Assembly: GCA_013399895.1 (NCBI GenBank)
Contig: VXBA01006214.1
Location: 292,584-356,583 of the forward strand
Source of the DNA: Serilophus lunatus
Lineage: Eukaryota; Chordata; Aves; Passeriformes; Eurylaimidae
Length of the DNA: 64,000 bases
Direction of reading: 5' to 3'
The first letter of the stretch is position 1. Each line of letters begins with the position of its first letter. The notes under the pieces are model-generated. The model had not been told where the DNA came from, did not search any database, and worked only from the letters and a program-made list of their open reading frames with translations. The position numbers and the translations under genes were made by a program. This document shows, in pieces, positions 1-12,108 of the stretch.

Positions 1-130
1 CCTTGAGTACCGGGCGGTGCCCACCCGAGACGCCTAAAACAGGTGGGCAAAGCCACCTCGCCACGCGCTGCAGGGTGAGCCCCGCGCCCGGGCAGCCCGC
101 CCGGTTGTTGGGTGGTTAAAATTAGAAGAG
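1..130. promoter_or_regulatory. GC/CpG-rich edge, possible margin of the BVES promoter island
   Basis: The first about 130 bases are strongly GC-rich with many CpG dinucleotides, then composition drops abruptly to AT-rich. In tetrapods the minus-strand gene BVES (POPDC1) lies just beyond the 3' end of POPDC3, so its 5' end would face this edge. On the plus strand CAGG|GTGAGC at 71-80 looks like a splice donor, compatible with a divergent antisense transcript such as the BVES-AS1 known in human. No BVES coding sequence is visible. The assignment to BVES is inference from synteny. Confidence 0.4.
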
Positions 131-3100
131 CTGAATTCTCCCCTAAACGTGTGGCAAGCAGTATTGTCCCTACATGGCGAGTCGAGGAGGCACAACAGCC
201 TTTACAAAACTGCTCTTCTCAACTTGGCACCTGCTGCGGTTCTTTGTCACGAGCATGAGGTTTAAGAAATGTCACCAAGTTTGCTCGCGTGGCAGTCTAA
301 CAGCTCTCGGTAACGACGTGCTTTCAAAGCGGGAGGCTTGTGTCCCTGCGTGCCCAGGGGACACCCTGCAGATGTCCTGTCTAGCCCCCTCCTGCATCAC
401 CGGTGTTGTAGGGCAGGCAAAGTAGTCACTGAGCTTGCCTTCATCCCTAGGAGATTGATGACTAGTGTCTAGCTATGAAAGACATTCTAGATACGGTTTA
501 TGGGCATCCCAGTCCATCCAAAAACCTGACTGTCACTGAAAAATGAGGAATGCAAAGGCAGAAAAAGCCTTTCAATACATTCTGATGAGCTAGCTACAAT
601 GTGGGGTTATTTTTTCAGCAGCCAAGAGCATATGGTCAGCATTATGCCTAAATATTTTGGAAAGTATACAGAATCCCGATTCATTTTCAAAGTAACTGTT
701 TATACATGTGCATATCAACATGCGTACCAGGAGGCTCTGTCTTTGTTATGGTTGTTCTTGGGTTTACCCCGTGGAGAAAAGATCTGGATCTTTCCAGACA
801 TATGTGCCATGTGTACACAGGTTTTGTGAATCCTGCTGCCTGGTAGAAGATCAGATTTTCAAAAATATATCACGAAATAATTATGGTGAACTTGGTTTGG
901 GACTATGTTTCTTCTGACTGGCCAACCATTTTTATCAATGTACTTGCTCTTTCCTGAGATACATGCAGTAAGGGAGCTGGAAAAAGATAGGAATAGCGAA
1001 TCAGGATAGCATGGCTACAGGAATGATCGTGAGTGATAGCATCTATCATGTGTTTGAGATTGACAGTATTCAGCCTCGCTTGCTGGAGCAAAGCCAAGTA
1101 GCTTCCAAAGGCAGCACAAAGCAGAGCTCCTATACCGATCTGAACTGACATGTAAGCGTTTTCTAGCACAGTACTGAATGTTATGTGTTGGAGAAGCACA
1201 GTTTGTTGTACTGGTTGTATCTTCTATAAAATCTTTTTACTTCTCTCATTACCTTTGAGATCTTCTCTAATTTTGGGGCAAAACTTGGTGGCAAACAGTA
1301 TCTACTTAGCCCAATGCAACAAATGTTAGTTAGGAAAGCTTGGCAGTGAATGAATATTTGCAGCCATGTGAGGATGTAGAATTTTGTCGTGATTGCAGCT
1401 AGTCTCTTGAGATCTTTATATTTCAGTAGATTCATGGTTAAATGCCATTTCCTCTCTTTAGCAGAGCAAGAAGGACCGGGACTACGTGGGTAATGCAGAT
1501 TATGGTATCTAGTACAGCTGCCAGCAGCAAGACAGAAACGAGAGAGGATCCAAGAGCTGCCCCTATACCTACAGCTGCCCTCTAGGCATGACTCTGACGG
1601 ACTCTAGTCTTGTGCTGTGGTGTGCACCCACACGCAGAAGAAAAATTTTCTTTAATAGAATCACAGGCATTAATTCTATATAGTTAGTAACAAATAGTCC
1701 TAGGCAGCTTTTAATGGTCATAATTTTAAATAACATTTAGTTCTACAGATGATATTTGATACCATTATCTATAGCTATACAGATAGCAAACATTCTCTAA
1801 GTAAACTATATTAAGTAGAGTTTATCCTCTTAAAACAAGGTCTTATGTACCATAGGAGAATGGGCTGGTTGAATTAAATTAGTTTAACATCCTACTTTTA
1901 AACCACTGTAAAGACTGGTTTAACCTCCTATCTTTGTCCATAAAGTAAAAGTTCTTTAAAGTCTGCTAATATAAATTAATCTGACAGAGGCAAGGAAAAA
2001 ACCCTGCATTTACATGGAATGAGGAGTTAGCTTCAGACAGTCAGATCAATTTTTAGAGATTTGTGTTGAATTGATGCATTTTGTTAGCGGAGACAAGTTT
2101 AATGGCGTTAAAGCTGTTCATTGATGCAGGCCTCCTTTCTGCCATGTCTCTTTCTTCTGTTATTAAAGTCTTGATAACTTAATTGCTTTCTCAAATTATT
2201 TAGTTATTTTCCACAGTAACAGTCCACATTAGAAAATGTCACGAGGGTGTTACAAATTGCTCAGTCTCGTTCCTAATCTCCAGCAATCGTCTTTGTGATC
2301 CTCAACAATATACCCTGACCTCTTGGTGCCTGCCTTTTCTTCTGTATTTCAGGGAAACATCATCCTATTGATGATGCATGGACATGTTGGACCTTAGCAG
2401 AGGTCAGGCAGGAGTTCAGAAGCACAGCTGAAACCAAAATCTCCCCCTCCTGCCTCTCAGTTTAGCCTAGCCAAGTATCAGAAGACTTTATTCAGCACAT
2501 GATAAAGTAACTTTTTGTAAAATTGCAAGCGCTCTGACTCTTCCAAATGAGCGCCTGATTCTGCAGCCTTTTTTAGGCAAAGTTTTCACTAAAGAGAACA
2601 AATGCTTTATATTCAGGATCCCAGATGTGCCAGGCTGACAAGGCTATTTTCAGATAATAGCAAGATCTATGAAATGTTTCCATTTATAGTTTCAGGAAGC
2701 GTACTCTAAACTAATCTTTTAAACTCCCTCTATAGACAATGTAAGAGGGCTCCTTTAGAAAGTAATTAATCCTGTGTGTATTTGACAACTGTCTGGAGTG
2801 GGATGAAATATACTGGTAAATCCCATCTCAGTTGCTGAAATTGTGTGCCGTATAACAGAAAAATCACACATGTTTTCAACAGAAAATTTATTTCTATGGG
2901 TTTTGCCTGAAAGCATCATCAAGTATTATGTTTTATTAGAAGGAAGTTTGTACGAAAGAGATTGTGAATGACAAATACTCTCTTGGTCCTTGAATACTCT
3001 GGGGGTTTATTTCAAAGGAGTATGTGCATTCCAATGCATTTTTAAATCAGAGCCTCTGACAGACACTTTCTGATGTATAGTCAGGCAATTCTTCGAATGC

Positions 3101-4311
3101 AACACTTGCACACAGGGTGTCTCCTGTGAATACAAGACTGTCTATATTTTTGTTTGAATTCAAGACATAAAACACCATATCCCAGTATCACCATATCCAA
3201 GTATCTGGCAGATAGTGTATTAACTGATTGATGCAAACTTAGAGGAAGGAGCCAACTTTTTTCTAAAATAATCTGTCTAAGCATCCAAGTTTAGCAGAAA
3301 CACTGGTTGTTGTAGATGTTTATTCAAAAGGTACACAACCCTGGGGTATAAGGACAGAGTAAAATTGTTTGCAATTAAAATTATCTAAACTGTGCACAAT
3401 AAACAATTTATTCAATCACACTGAACAATTATCGCTGTTCCCAAATTATGCATGAGCAGTTCCCTGCTGACACCTTATTTTGTACATTCATTATTTGAAA
3501 TTGCTCAGTGAACAATTTCTATGAACTGCCTGAAAGTGATTCTTCTGGGACTTGATAGAAGGGCCTGCTCTGCTTGCTCTAGCTCTAAATCATATGATTT
3601 CCCCCAAAAAACAGGAGAGTTGATACAAAATGGTTGGATTTCCTAAAGCAGGGTCATGACATGCTTGTCACTGCCCTGCCAGGGCAGCTTGCTAACGGCA
3701 CTGGGGAATAATGGAGAGTCTGTCTCCAGGGGTTTTGCTTCTTTCTGGAAAGAGAGGAATACCAGAGATGGAGTATGATGACATTGCTTGTCTGGACTCA
3801 AATTGCTAGTGACATGTTGGTCTCTGTTAACATGAGGCAGCTCTTGCTTCACACAAAACTGAAAGACAAGTAATAGAGCCATGCTTTTGCATTGCATCTG
3901 TCCCCTCACTGGATGACAGCCCATTTTTTAGGGGTCCCTGCTACAGCAGATTTGGCAGCACTGGGTGAACTGGCTGTGATTTTTCTGTTCCCTTTTTGGA
4001 CACCTTCCATGCACAAAGGAAGTTCAAAACGATCATGTAGAGATGTTTGTGCTAATCCTGAAATAAATCTATTTCAACTTCGGCTCTCAACGTTCTCTCT
4101 GCAGAGATCCCTGCGAATTTATGTGAGTCTGTGTGGCTGTATAAACCAAAGGAATTGCAGATATTGTCAGAGTACAGATGTACATCTGCTTTCCGGTGCT
4201 GGCATGATGACAATTAATATTCTGTTGCAATAGTCCTTTTTAGCTGTACATTTCAATATTCACTAGTGGCTATTTTTGAGAAGCAAAAGCTAGGATTGAA
4301 TCTCCAGGAGC

Positions 4312-4359
4312 ATCCTTATCAACAATTTTATAGGAAATTTTAAAATTATTGATAAGGAT
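4312..4359. repeat. Near-perfect inverted repeat (hairpin), 18-bp arms
   Basis: The left arm 4312-4329 begins ATCCTTATC and the right arm 4342-4359 ends GATAAGGAT. The arms are reverse complements with one mismatch in 18 bases, separated by 12 bases. No target-site duplication or flanking transposon was recognised. It may be a small fold-back element, a hairpin RNA or a cruciform-prone site; function unknown. Confidence 0.7.
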
Positions 4360-5798
4360 TTAGAATTTTACTGAAGAAAAGGAACTAAATAACAAATGTT
4401 TAACACATCCAAAAGGATAGACAGGACTGTTAAAAAAAAAAATTAAAAAAATCTAACTTAAAAACTTTACAGATACAATTTTTTTCTTTGTAAAGAGATA
4501 CAGAGACCAGAAAGCAAGTGTGGGGAGGAAATGGATAATACCATCAAGGAACATACTGGGGAAGAAAGTGAGCAAAAAAAAATGCTAGTAACAAAAGTTC
4601 AAGAGCAAAAAGCAAACAAGGAATGGACAAGTTTGTTTAGTTCAAGGGCACAGAAAAAGGTTGATCTAGGCTATGAATCAAGCAGGAGCATTTTATGCTC
4701 TTGATCAGTTTAGTAGTGCTAAATAAGAGACTTTGAAATACTCCTTGTTTTGAGGATAAACCTCAAGGTGATAATGAGCACCCAATTTCTGAATTAGTTG
4801 CCTCCTCTACTGTTTCAAAAGAGTCAGCACCAAACAATTGCTAAGGAGTGTCTGGTCTGCATTTACTGTGCACCTCCATCTATGTTGCCTGATGCTGGGC
4901 TTCAACTGGGCATATCATAAAGGACTATCAACATATGTGCTGAGTTGTAGCATGCCACAACTGCTTCTTGATACCCTGACCTTTGAGAGTAAAAACAGAA
5001 TTTAAATTCAAAAAATTCTTCTAATTTCAATGAATAAACAAGACCAGTCTTCTGAGTAATGTTTATTATACTTTTTCATAAAGAAAAAAGCAACAAACAA
5101 AACCCTATTACATAGGGTTAAAAACAGGGACACAGACTGCTATAAATGTACATATATATATCATTATTGCTTTTGCATGTAGCTTAAGTACATATACAAC
5201 TGCATAAATCAGTTTCAAAACTAAAAAGGCAACAATGGTAAACAAAAAGTACTAATAATTTGTAAAATCAAAATCATTATAAAAACGTTTTATGTACCAG
5301 TATTTATTGTATTTTTTCTACTAGTACTTACTCATTAATTCTTTAAAAAATGAACATACATACTGAAAGGACATTGTGCTTTTGAAAAGCTGTAACCAAA
5401 CAAGAAAATGGAGGCCCAGTGAGAAACAGAGCATAGTTCTGAATGTATGACTGCTTTTTAAGAAGTACTCTGTTCCACTCACTAGGGAGATCTGCTTCAA
5501 AATATCTTCTGAAAGGACCTGATGTTCCTATAAATGAAGATAGTTTTTCTTCATATTCAAATTATTTTATCTAAGCTAAATTTCTTAGTAAAATAGAATA
5601 GCTGCTACAACTGAATTCAGTAAGAGTTTTATAGATTTTAGTGTGCAAGAGTTAAATGAATGAAGCACAATAAGGATTTCCAGCACAACAGCTGTTTAAT
5701 AGGAACTGCTGACACTCATCCTTTTGTATCCTGGCTTGTGAACTGCCTTGTGTCACTTTGTTATGGAGTAAGTTATTTTTCATTTACTCCAGTGTAAG

Positions 5799-5841
5799 AG
5801 AACACACATGGGAGGATAGAGGGGCATGTCCCATGTGTTCT
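5799..5841. repeat. Inverted repeat, 13-15 bp arms
   Basis: The left arm at 5799-5813 (AGAACACACATGGGA) pairs with 5829-5841 (TCCCATGTGTTCT) apart from a two-base AC bulge in the left arm. The loop is 15 bases. No associated gene. Confidence 0.6.
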
Positions 5842-8462
5842 AACCTCATCCCATAGCTTACCTTCCAGTATCTCACCCTTGTACCCATGTCCTACAGTTG
5901 GGCTTTGGAAGTTCAAGCCCAGCACCGTGTATCTAGATTGTCCTGCACTCTTCTTAGGAGTCCCTAAAACCTACACATGGGAAACACTAAACAATTGTAC
6001 ATGCTTCACTCTCACTGAGCCCAGACTCCTGCAGGCTGCTCAGGATCATCCCATCAGAATCCCTGCTGGGGACAGGAACCTGTTCACCTCCTTTCACAGG
6101 TGTGAGATGCTTTAATGCTTGCCTATGATGTGCAGTTTCTACAGAAGTCAATGGTGCAGCCCACTTCTATACAATGACATAGAGACATTAAATGGGATCT
6201 TTGGCTTCAGTGTCTCTCTTAGCCTAATGCACCTCAATCCCAGAAATTATTATATCCCCAGGTTTCAGACAAGTTTGGGTGAAAAGTTACTATTACATAC
6301 AATGAACACTATGGGATTCACTGCTGAAATAGTTATTTACCACCATTATTTTATTGCAGTCATTGGTTTATATAACTTTGATGTCTGAGTTCATGACCAT
6401 CTATCTTTTATCATCTTCTGCCTTCAAAACACTGCTGAAGTAGCAAAGTAGTCCTACCCCCACAATGTACCACTGATCCCTCAAATTAGGAGCTGCAGCA
6501 GAACTGACAACTAAAAGATAATTGCCTGTGAATCCACAGGAGAACAATAATTGCTATAAAATCCTTCTGTCCCCACAAGCTTTTGGGAATGTTTCATCTT
6601 TTTTTTCCAGATCAGGAAAATATTTAACAACATTTGTAGTTTGCAGAGTGATGCTGGCAGAACCCTTTGCAAAGCTGCCCTCTAGGAGAGCATTGCTAGC
6701 CATGGTTTGGGTCATGATCCAAAATCTAGAGCCCAAAGATGACGTGCTTGTGTTGCCTTTCTCCTACACTCTACTTCTGATGAAGCTCCACCTACGTGGT
6801 TTGATTCATCAGCATGAGGTGGCTTGATTTACATGTCAACTTCAAATAACTCCTGATTCCCAAAGAAGCAGAATTACAGTAAAAAGAAACTGAAGGGACA
6901 CAAAAATCAACCCGAAAGGAAAAGTTAATGTGAATTAGACAAACATTACAAAACAGGGTGTTCTCCACTGGGAGACTGAACCTATTATGTTTAATATATA
7001 TTAATGTAAACAAAGTATTTTCAAGAGGGATTAACAAATCAGCTTAAATACAGTATTTCGTTGTATAGTAAAAAATATCTCTTATACAGTAACACTCTAG
7101 GGAGGAAAAATATGCATTCAATTATTACAGGAATAAGAAGAAAAATATTTAATCTGTTCATATCTTAATTCAACAAATAGATATTAGTTTTTTCCTTTTC
7201 TATTAAATCAATTATCTTCTATATAAATAGCTGCAGATTTGTTTCACTTTTAACACAGTTTGCAATACCTGTTTATATGAGAAACACAATACTGTATTTT
7301 TTCATGTACACCGAGACCAAATATGTCTTATATTTATCACTTACAATAAGCAAAATCTGTAGACCACTTTTTTTTCCTGAAAATGTAGCATCAACATACT
7401 ATTTAATTAATACAAGCATATGCCTTTTTTGTGGTATGATAAAAATATGCAATTTCATCCAAGCACGTATTCAGCTTTCCCAGCTTTATCCTAGCGAAGA
7501 TCATATCTCTATTTGTATACGTTGCCATATTCTTTCCATCACTTTTCCTTTGAACACTATCATACTTGCTGGTTTGTTTCAGGGCAATTAATTCTTGAAA
7601 ATATAGAACCTGGATGGCCCTCCTCAGTCACCAAGTCCAACTTTGTTATAAGCAACTGAATAAAACAATGTTTTTCATTAAGCACTTAAAATTTGCCTTT
7701 GAATAGTGTGTTAGCTGTAACAGTACATTGGAATATATTCTTTCTGGTTATTCTATAGTTTCTGTAGTTTTGAGTGGAGTTGCATGATGGAACTTGTTAC
7801 CCGTACTTAAACTACTAGTACTTAAGAAAATTCTACATAATGAAAGAATTGCAGGGTCAGCCCCATGCCCTTAAATAGGCAAAAGTCCCTTTGAAGTTCT
7901 CACTATACATTGCTGTATCCAACAAATTAATTTGCCACATGCACAATTTAAAATAAACCTCTCCTGTACAAAACCTGTATGAAGTTGAGTGCTTTCTTGC
8001 TCTCCCCTTCCTCCTCACAATGTTTTGGACTGTCTTAAGCCATATATTTTCTGACCTTATGCAGCAAATTTGAACCCTTCTGCAGGCTGTAGGGGTGACC
8101 CCAACATGATGTCCACAATTATAAAAACTCTGGAAGATAAACTGATGCTGATGAATGAGCAAATCATCACATGCACCAGATTCTTCAACTCTTACTTATA
8201 GTAATATACGTTGTAGATATTACCCCATAAAAGGTTATGGAACTGATAAAAATGTAAAATGTGAGCAAAGGGGAAATCACTACATATCTAGAAAAGGATT
8301 CATTGATAGCAGCAGGGACTCAAGTATCCATTTGCTTAAAACAACTATGAAAGAGGCTGATCACCTCACTGATAGTGATTCCTGAGTAGTAACGTAGGCA
8401 TAAATTGGATGATGCTTAAGTCAGAACTTCGTCTAGCTCCAAGTGTTCACTAATGTATAAAT

Positions 8463-8850
8463 AATCATAGAATTCTAGAATGGTCTGGGTTAGAAGGGAC
8501 TTTTAAAGGCCATCTTGTCCAACTCCCCTGGATAAGCAGGGATCTCTTCAAACAGACCAGGTTGCTCAGAGCTCCATTAAACCTAAATTTGACTGTTCCC
8601 AGGGACAAGGCATCCACCACCTCTGAGCAGCCTGTTTCATCACAGTCATCATAAAAAAATCTTCCTTAGTCTGAATCTACCTTCTTCAAGTTTAAAGCCA
8701 TTACCCCGTGTCATATCACAACAAGCCCTGATATAAAAAATCTGTTCTCATCTTTCTTATAAGCCCCCTTTAATTACTGAAAGGCTGTAATAAGATCTCT
8801 CTGAAGCCTTCTCTTCTCCAAGCTGAGTGACCCCAACTCTCTAACGACTG
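8463..8850 (-). mobile_element. CR1 LINE 3' fragment (truncated)
   Basis: Read on the minus strand this is the 3' end of a CR1 non-LTR retrotransposon. The plus strand begins AATCATAGAATTCTAGAATGG, the complement of the CR1 terminal octamer tail. It continues through recognisable blocks around TCCAACTCCCCTGGA, GGCATCCACCACCTCTG and CATTACCCCGTGTC, then AAGCCTTCTCTTCTCCA. It is 5' truncated, as most CR1 copies are, with scattered substitutions and a few indels indicating an old insertion. No intact reverse transcriptase frame remains. Confidence 0.9.
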
Positions 8851-11459
8851 GATGTATATGATATCACAAAAGCTTGTCTCATTTCACTGACATCAGTCTT
8901 GAGTCTTCACTTAGGCAGATTATACAGCCATCCCAAAACACTGGTTTATGAGTTGCATACCAGAGCATATTTTACAGTATGTTTTGGAAGTTCTGTCCAG
9001 ATTAAAAAAAAAAACCCCAGAGGTAGAGAGGGCTTGCTGTCTCACTTCCAGTCCTTTTGTGTGTACTTATATTATTGTAGACACATATGCCCTGAATTCT
9101 ACAGATGAAATGTTCTGACAGTCATGACTCAAACAGATGCTGGAAAACTAGAAACAATTTTTTAAAAAGTGAGTCAAAGCCCAAAAAGCACAGTAGCAAC
9201 AGCCAAACAAGATTAGCTAAGAGTATGTTCAGATATTGACTCAGACATGTCCTAGTAGAGATTTCTGACAATAACTGATTCCAGCAGAGAAAAGCATCAT
9301 AGAAGACTGTGTTTGGAAACCAGGCTAAAACCAATGCACACACCAGTCACAAAGAAGAAAACATTACCAAAGAATGTCATGAAGATCCTATCACTCCAGA
9401 GCAGGTATTTTGCTAAGCAGTATACTATAGTTTAAGTAGGATATATAAGCTTGATATAGAAATTGGGTGGGCAAGACTCCTTTGTCTTATTTTGAAGGTG
9501 AAGATGATCAAACTAGTTTACTTCAGTAGGGTTAGAATTTAATAAAGACAGGTTTTCTTAAATATATGGGACAAACGCCTATATCCAAGAAAACTGAGGA
9601 GAGCATTAATGGAATATTTATATTATCTAAGTCTAGAATAACACTTCTTTTATGTATCTAAAATAATTTTACTTTTGTAGATTGTTAATACATAAAGCAT
9701 TAAGTATAAACTTCATATTGGTCCAACACATAGCATAAGAAATTTACAAATTCTTATTATTTTATCAGAATGAGAGAGTTGGTTTTAAATGGCCCATTAA
9801 AAAGCAGTGTAAGGTTTTTAGAACAGTTCAGTAAGCTGAAGCAGAGAGAGAGCATGAGGCACAGCCCAAGTGACAACATCCATGAGAGATGATGCACTTC
9901 CTACCCATCTCGGGCACTGCCAACTAACAGGACGTGATACTACAACCACAGCACTGAAGTTCTGTGAGAATTCCTGTGCTGAGTAATACCAAGGGGTCAG
10001 ATAGCCTGCTATCCTGTCCCTTAACCATGACAAGTATAGGAAGAGGGCACATACAGCTGTACATCCTTACTACATGCTGCCAGCCTCTGGCACTGTGTGC
10101 TTTAGTTATTACCTGAACAAGTCTTTAAAAGCCATTGATGAACTCTGGTTGCATTTTTTTTAAATTCTTTTTTGACCAGGACAAAGTAGTTCTGTGACTC
10201 AGGGACTTTGCACATTAAGAAATACATACAGAATACATTGCACGGAAGGGTTATGAGAATGGTTTGGGAATTATCGCATTGCATGCTGTGGTATTTATGC
10301 TTGGCAGATTTTCCTCTCTGAGAAAGTAACATGAAGCTAAAAGCAAAACTTGTATAATGTTATCTGCTCTACACTGAAGGACTGTCACATAGGTAGTGTT
10401 TCATATCACTTCTAATAGCTTTCTTATACATACTGCATGATTATCTTTCAAGCATAAGATTGTATCATCATTTTAAGTCCTCCAGCAACAGCTCCCAAGA
10501 TCCAAACTCGTATGTATACCTACACATAGAAAAGCACACGATGGTCATCCTACCAAACAGGCCAGTGATTTTAAAATATTAAAAATATGATCTACTTCCA
10601 GATACATCAAGTTCTCATAAAATAGTAATGGTTCTTATGATTACCGGCAGGCATCAGGCATAGCAGCAGGAAGGTGAGTTAGCAAAGACATTCAGACACT
10701 TCTCTCCAAAGGCACAGTGACCTCAAGGGTTGAAGCCAACTCCTTCTCACTGAAGTGTAAGCTGGGGCTCTCTCACATCATTAAAACACCACAGAATTAG
10801 GGACAGAATAGCTTTTCAATCAAGAATGTCCTAGGCACAAAAAACTGACTCTGGAAGCTAAACAATAATGTTTCATTTAAAAATTGTATTTATTGCTGCA
10901 GCTGTTTTAGTCTCTTCCTGATAAACATAGCTAAAAAGAACATTGTACAACGAACTTGAATGGTTTGGCAGTTGATTAACATTATTTATTGTAATGTCAC
11001 AAAGGGCACTGACACTGTGGAAGCCTAATTCCTATAGCATCACCTTCTCTCAGAAACACTACATAATCTTTTCCCTAAGATACAGTTGCAGCAGTTACAA
11101 CTGTTTTATTTTTGCAATGCCAGCAATGACATTTATGTTCATTTTCACACAATACATCTTTAGGACAGTCAGAGAGAAACCAATTGCTCATGAGATAGAA
11201 TTTGTTGTTTTCTTTTGTTTGTTTCTTTAAGAATCTTGCTGTGCATTTCAAAATCTCATTTCTTTAAGGAACAGACCCAGTTCAATTGGCTCTTGGTCTT
11301 TCTCTGCAATATTCATGTTAATTGAGACAATTTTTACATGGCATAAATATGAATGTTAAAATCAAACTGCTATATTTTGAAGACAACTTGTTTTCATTGA
11401 CTATACTTCATTACGGCAAAAATTTTGAGAAATCATAATTGCAAATACAATTGCCTTAT
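8851..11459. other. Intergenic sequence downstream of POPDC3
   Basis: This AT-rich stretch lies between the CR1 at 8.5-8.85 kb and the nearest candidate POPDC3 polyadenylation signal. Open frames are 94 codons or fewer and none is recognisable. Further minus-strand AATAAA hexamers (TTTATT on plus) occur, for example near 10983, so longer POPDC3 3' UTR forms could extend into this stretch. Confidence 0.5.
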
Positions 11460-11465
11460 TTTATT
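11460..11465 (-). terminator. POPDC3: Candidate POPDC3 polyadenylation signal (AATAAA)
   Basis: TTTATT on the plus strand reads AATAAA on the minus strand, about 320 bases beyond the POPDC3 stop codon. It is the first canonical hexamer I noticed downstream. Use of this signal rather than later ones cannot be decided from sequence. Confidence 0.4.
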
Positions 11466-11787
11466 TTTTTTAAAAAATCAAACAACACAACACAGAGGCC
11501 AGCACAATTGCAATAAAACTTCAGCCTGTTATGATTTGTTTTCCTCCTAAGGAGATGAAGATCAACAGAAGAATCAACAGAAAGTAAACATTGCACAGAC
11601 AGTCAAAACGCAGAAGCCAACCTGCTGGCTTGAGAGAAAGAGAATTGAAGCTACTCCAATAAACGTAAATGGCACTTGTCAGTCAAATTTGGCTCGACTG
11701 GCTGTTGATCTAATTCTACTCTTTTGCTTTGCCACTTTGCATCTCCCTCCATTGTTTGGAGGAATGGCTGCAGCAGAATTTTCCTTC
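11466..11787 (-). other. POPDC3: POPDC3 3' untranslated region (minimum extent)
   Basis: This is the sequence between the POPDC3 stop at 11788-11790 and the first candidate poly(A) signal. An alternative minus-strand frame overlaps it (11679-11963), but that frame is not the conserved Popeye frame. Extent is inferred. Confidence 0.5.
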
Positions 11788-12108
11788 CTAGGACTGCGTG
11801 AGGAAGGAGCCACAGTTTGTAACCCCTGCATGCTTGCGCCGGGGGGAGCCTCGCTGTAGGTGGTGGGAGAGCTGCACTGGAGGGGTCTCTGGCAGTGCAA
11901 CATGGTAGAAGTTTGGTAACCGAATGTCGTACCTAAAGCCTTGCCCCACGTGCACCCTGTCATTCAAGGCATACAGTTTTTCAGCGATGTCGCTCCCAAT
12001 TAAAATTGAGAACAGGCGGGAGATGAAACGGTGTTTAGCAAACAGCAGATAGAGCTTCTTTCTCCTCCAAGCCACATATCGACAATCTGTCTCTGCTGTC
12101 AGTGTTAC
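11788..12108 (-). CDS. POPDC3: POPDC3 coding exon 3 (end of Popeye domain, C-terminal tail, stop)
   Basis: It opens in phase 0 with VTLTAETDCRYVAWRRKK, completing the FQVT motif. It continues through LYLLFAKHRFISRLFS and the helix-rich block ending YALNDRV, then RYDIRLPNFY. The final about 40 residues (from HVALPETPP to the TAG at 11790-11788) are basic and serine-rich and do not match the mammalian tail. This part of the family is normally variable, so the open frame to this stop is the simplest reading. Confidence 0.93.
   Translation of the reverse strand, partial: VTLTAETDCRYVAWRRKKLYLLFAKHRFISRLFSILIGSDIAEKLYALNDRVHVGQGFRYDIRLPNFYHVALPETPPVQLSHHLQRGSPRRKHAGVTNCGSFLTQS

Larger units (their letters stand above)
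131..8462. other. Intergenic AT-rich sequence, no gene recognised
   Basis: Open frames here are all short (113 codons at most) and none resembles a known protein. No tRNA, rRNA or recent transposon was recognised. Poly-A and poly-T tracts occur near 4430-4450. The two structural features worth listing are the inverted repeats at 4312-4359 and 5799-5841. A stretch near 7605-7650 vaguely resembles a decayed CR1 3' region but is too short to call. Confidence 0.6.

Noticed and set aside
7605..7650. Possible CR1 fragment (CACCAAGTCCAACTT)
   Set aside because: Only about 20 bases resemble CR1 and no octamer tail or flanking block is present.
11679..11963. 94-codon minus-strand frame overlapping POPDC3 exon 3
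   Set aside because: It is a different frame from the conserved Popeye sequence and starts within it; a shadow of the real exon.
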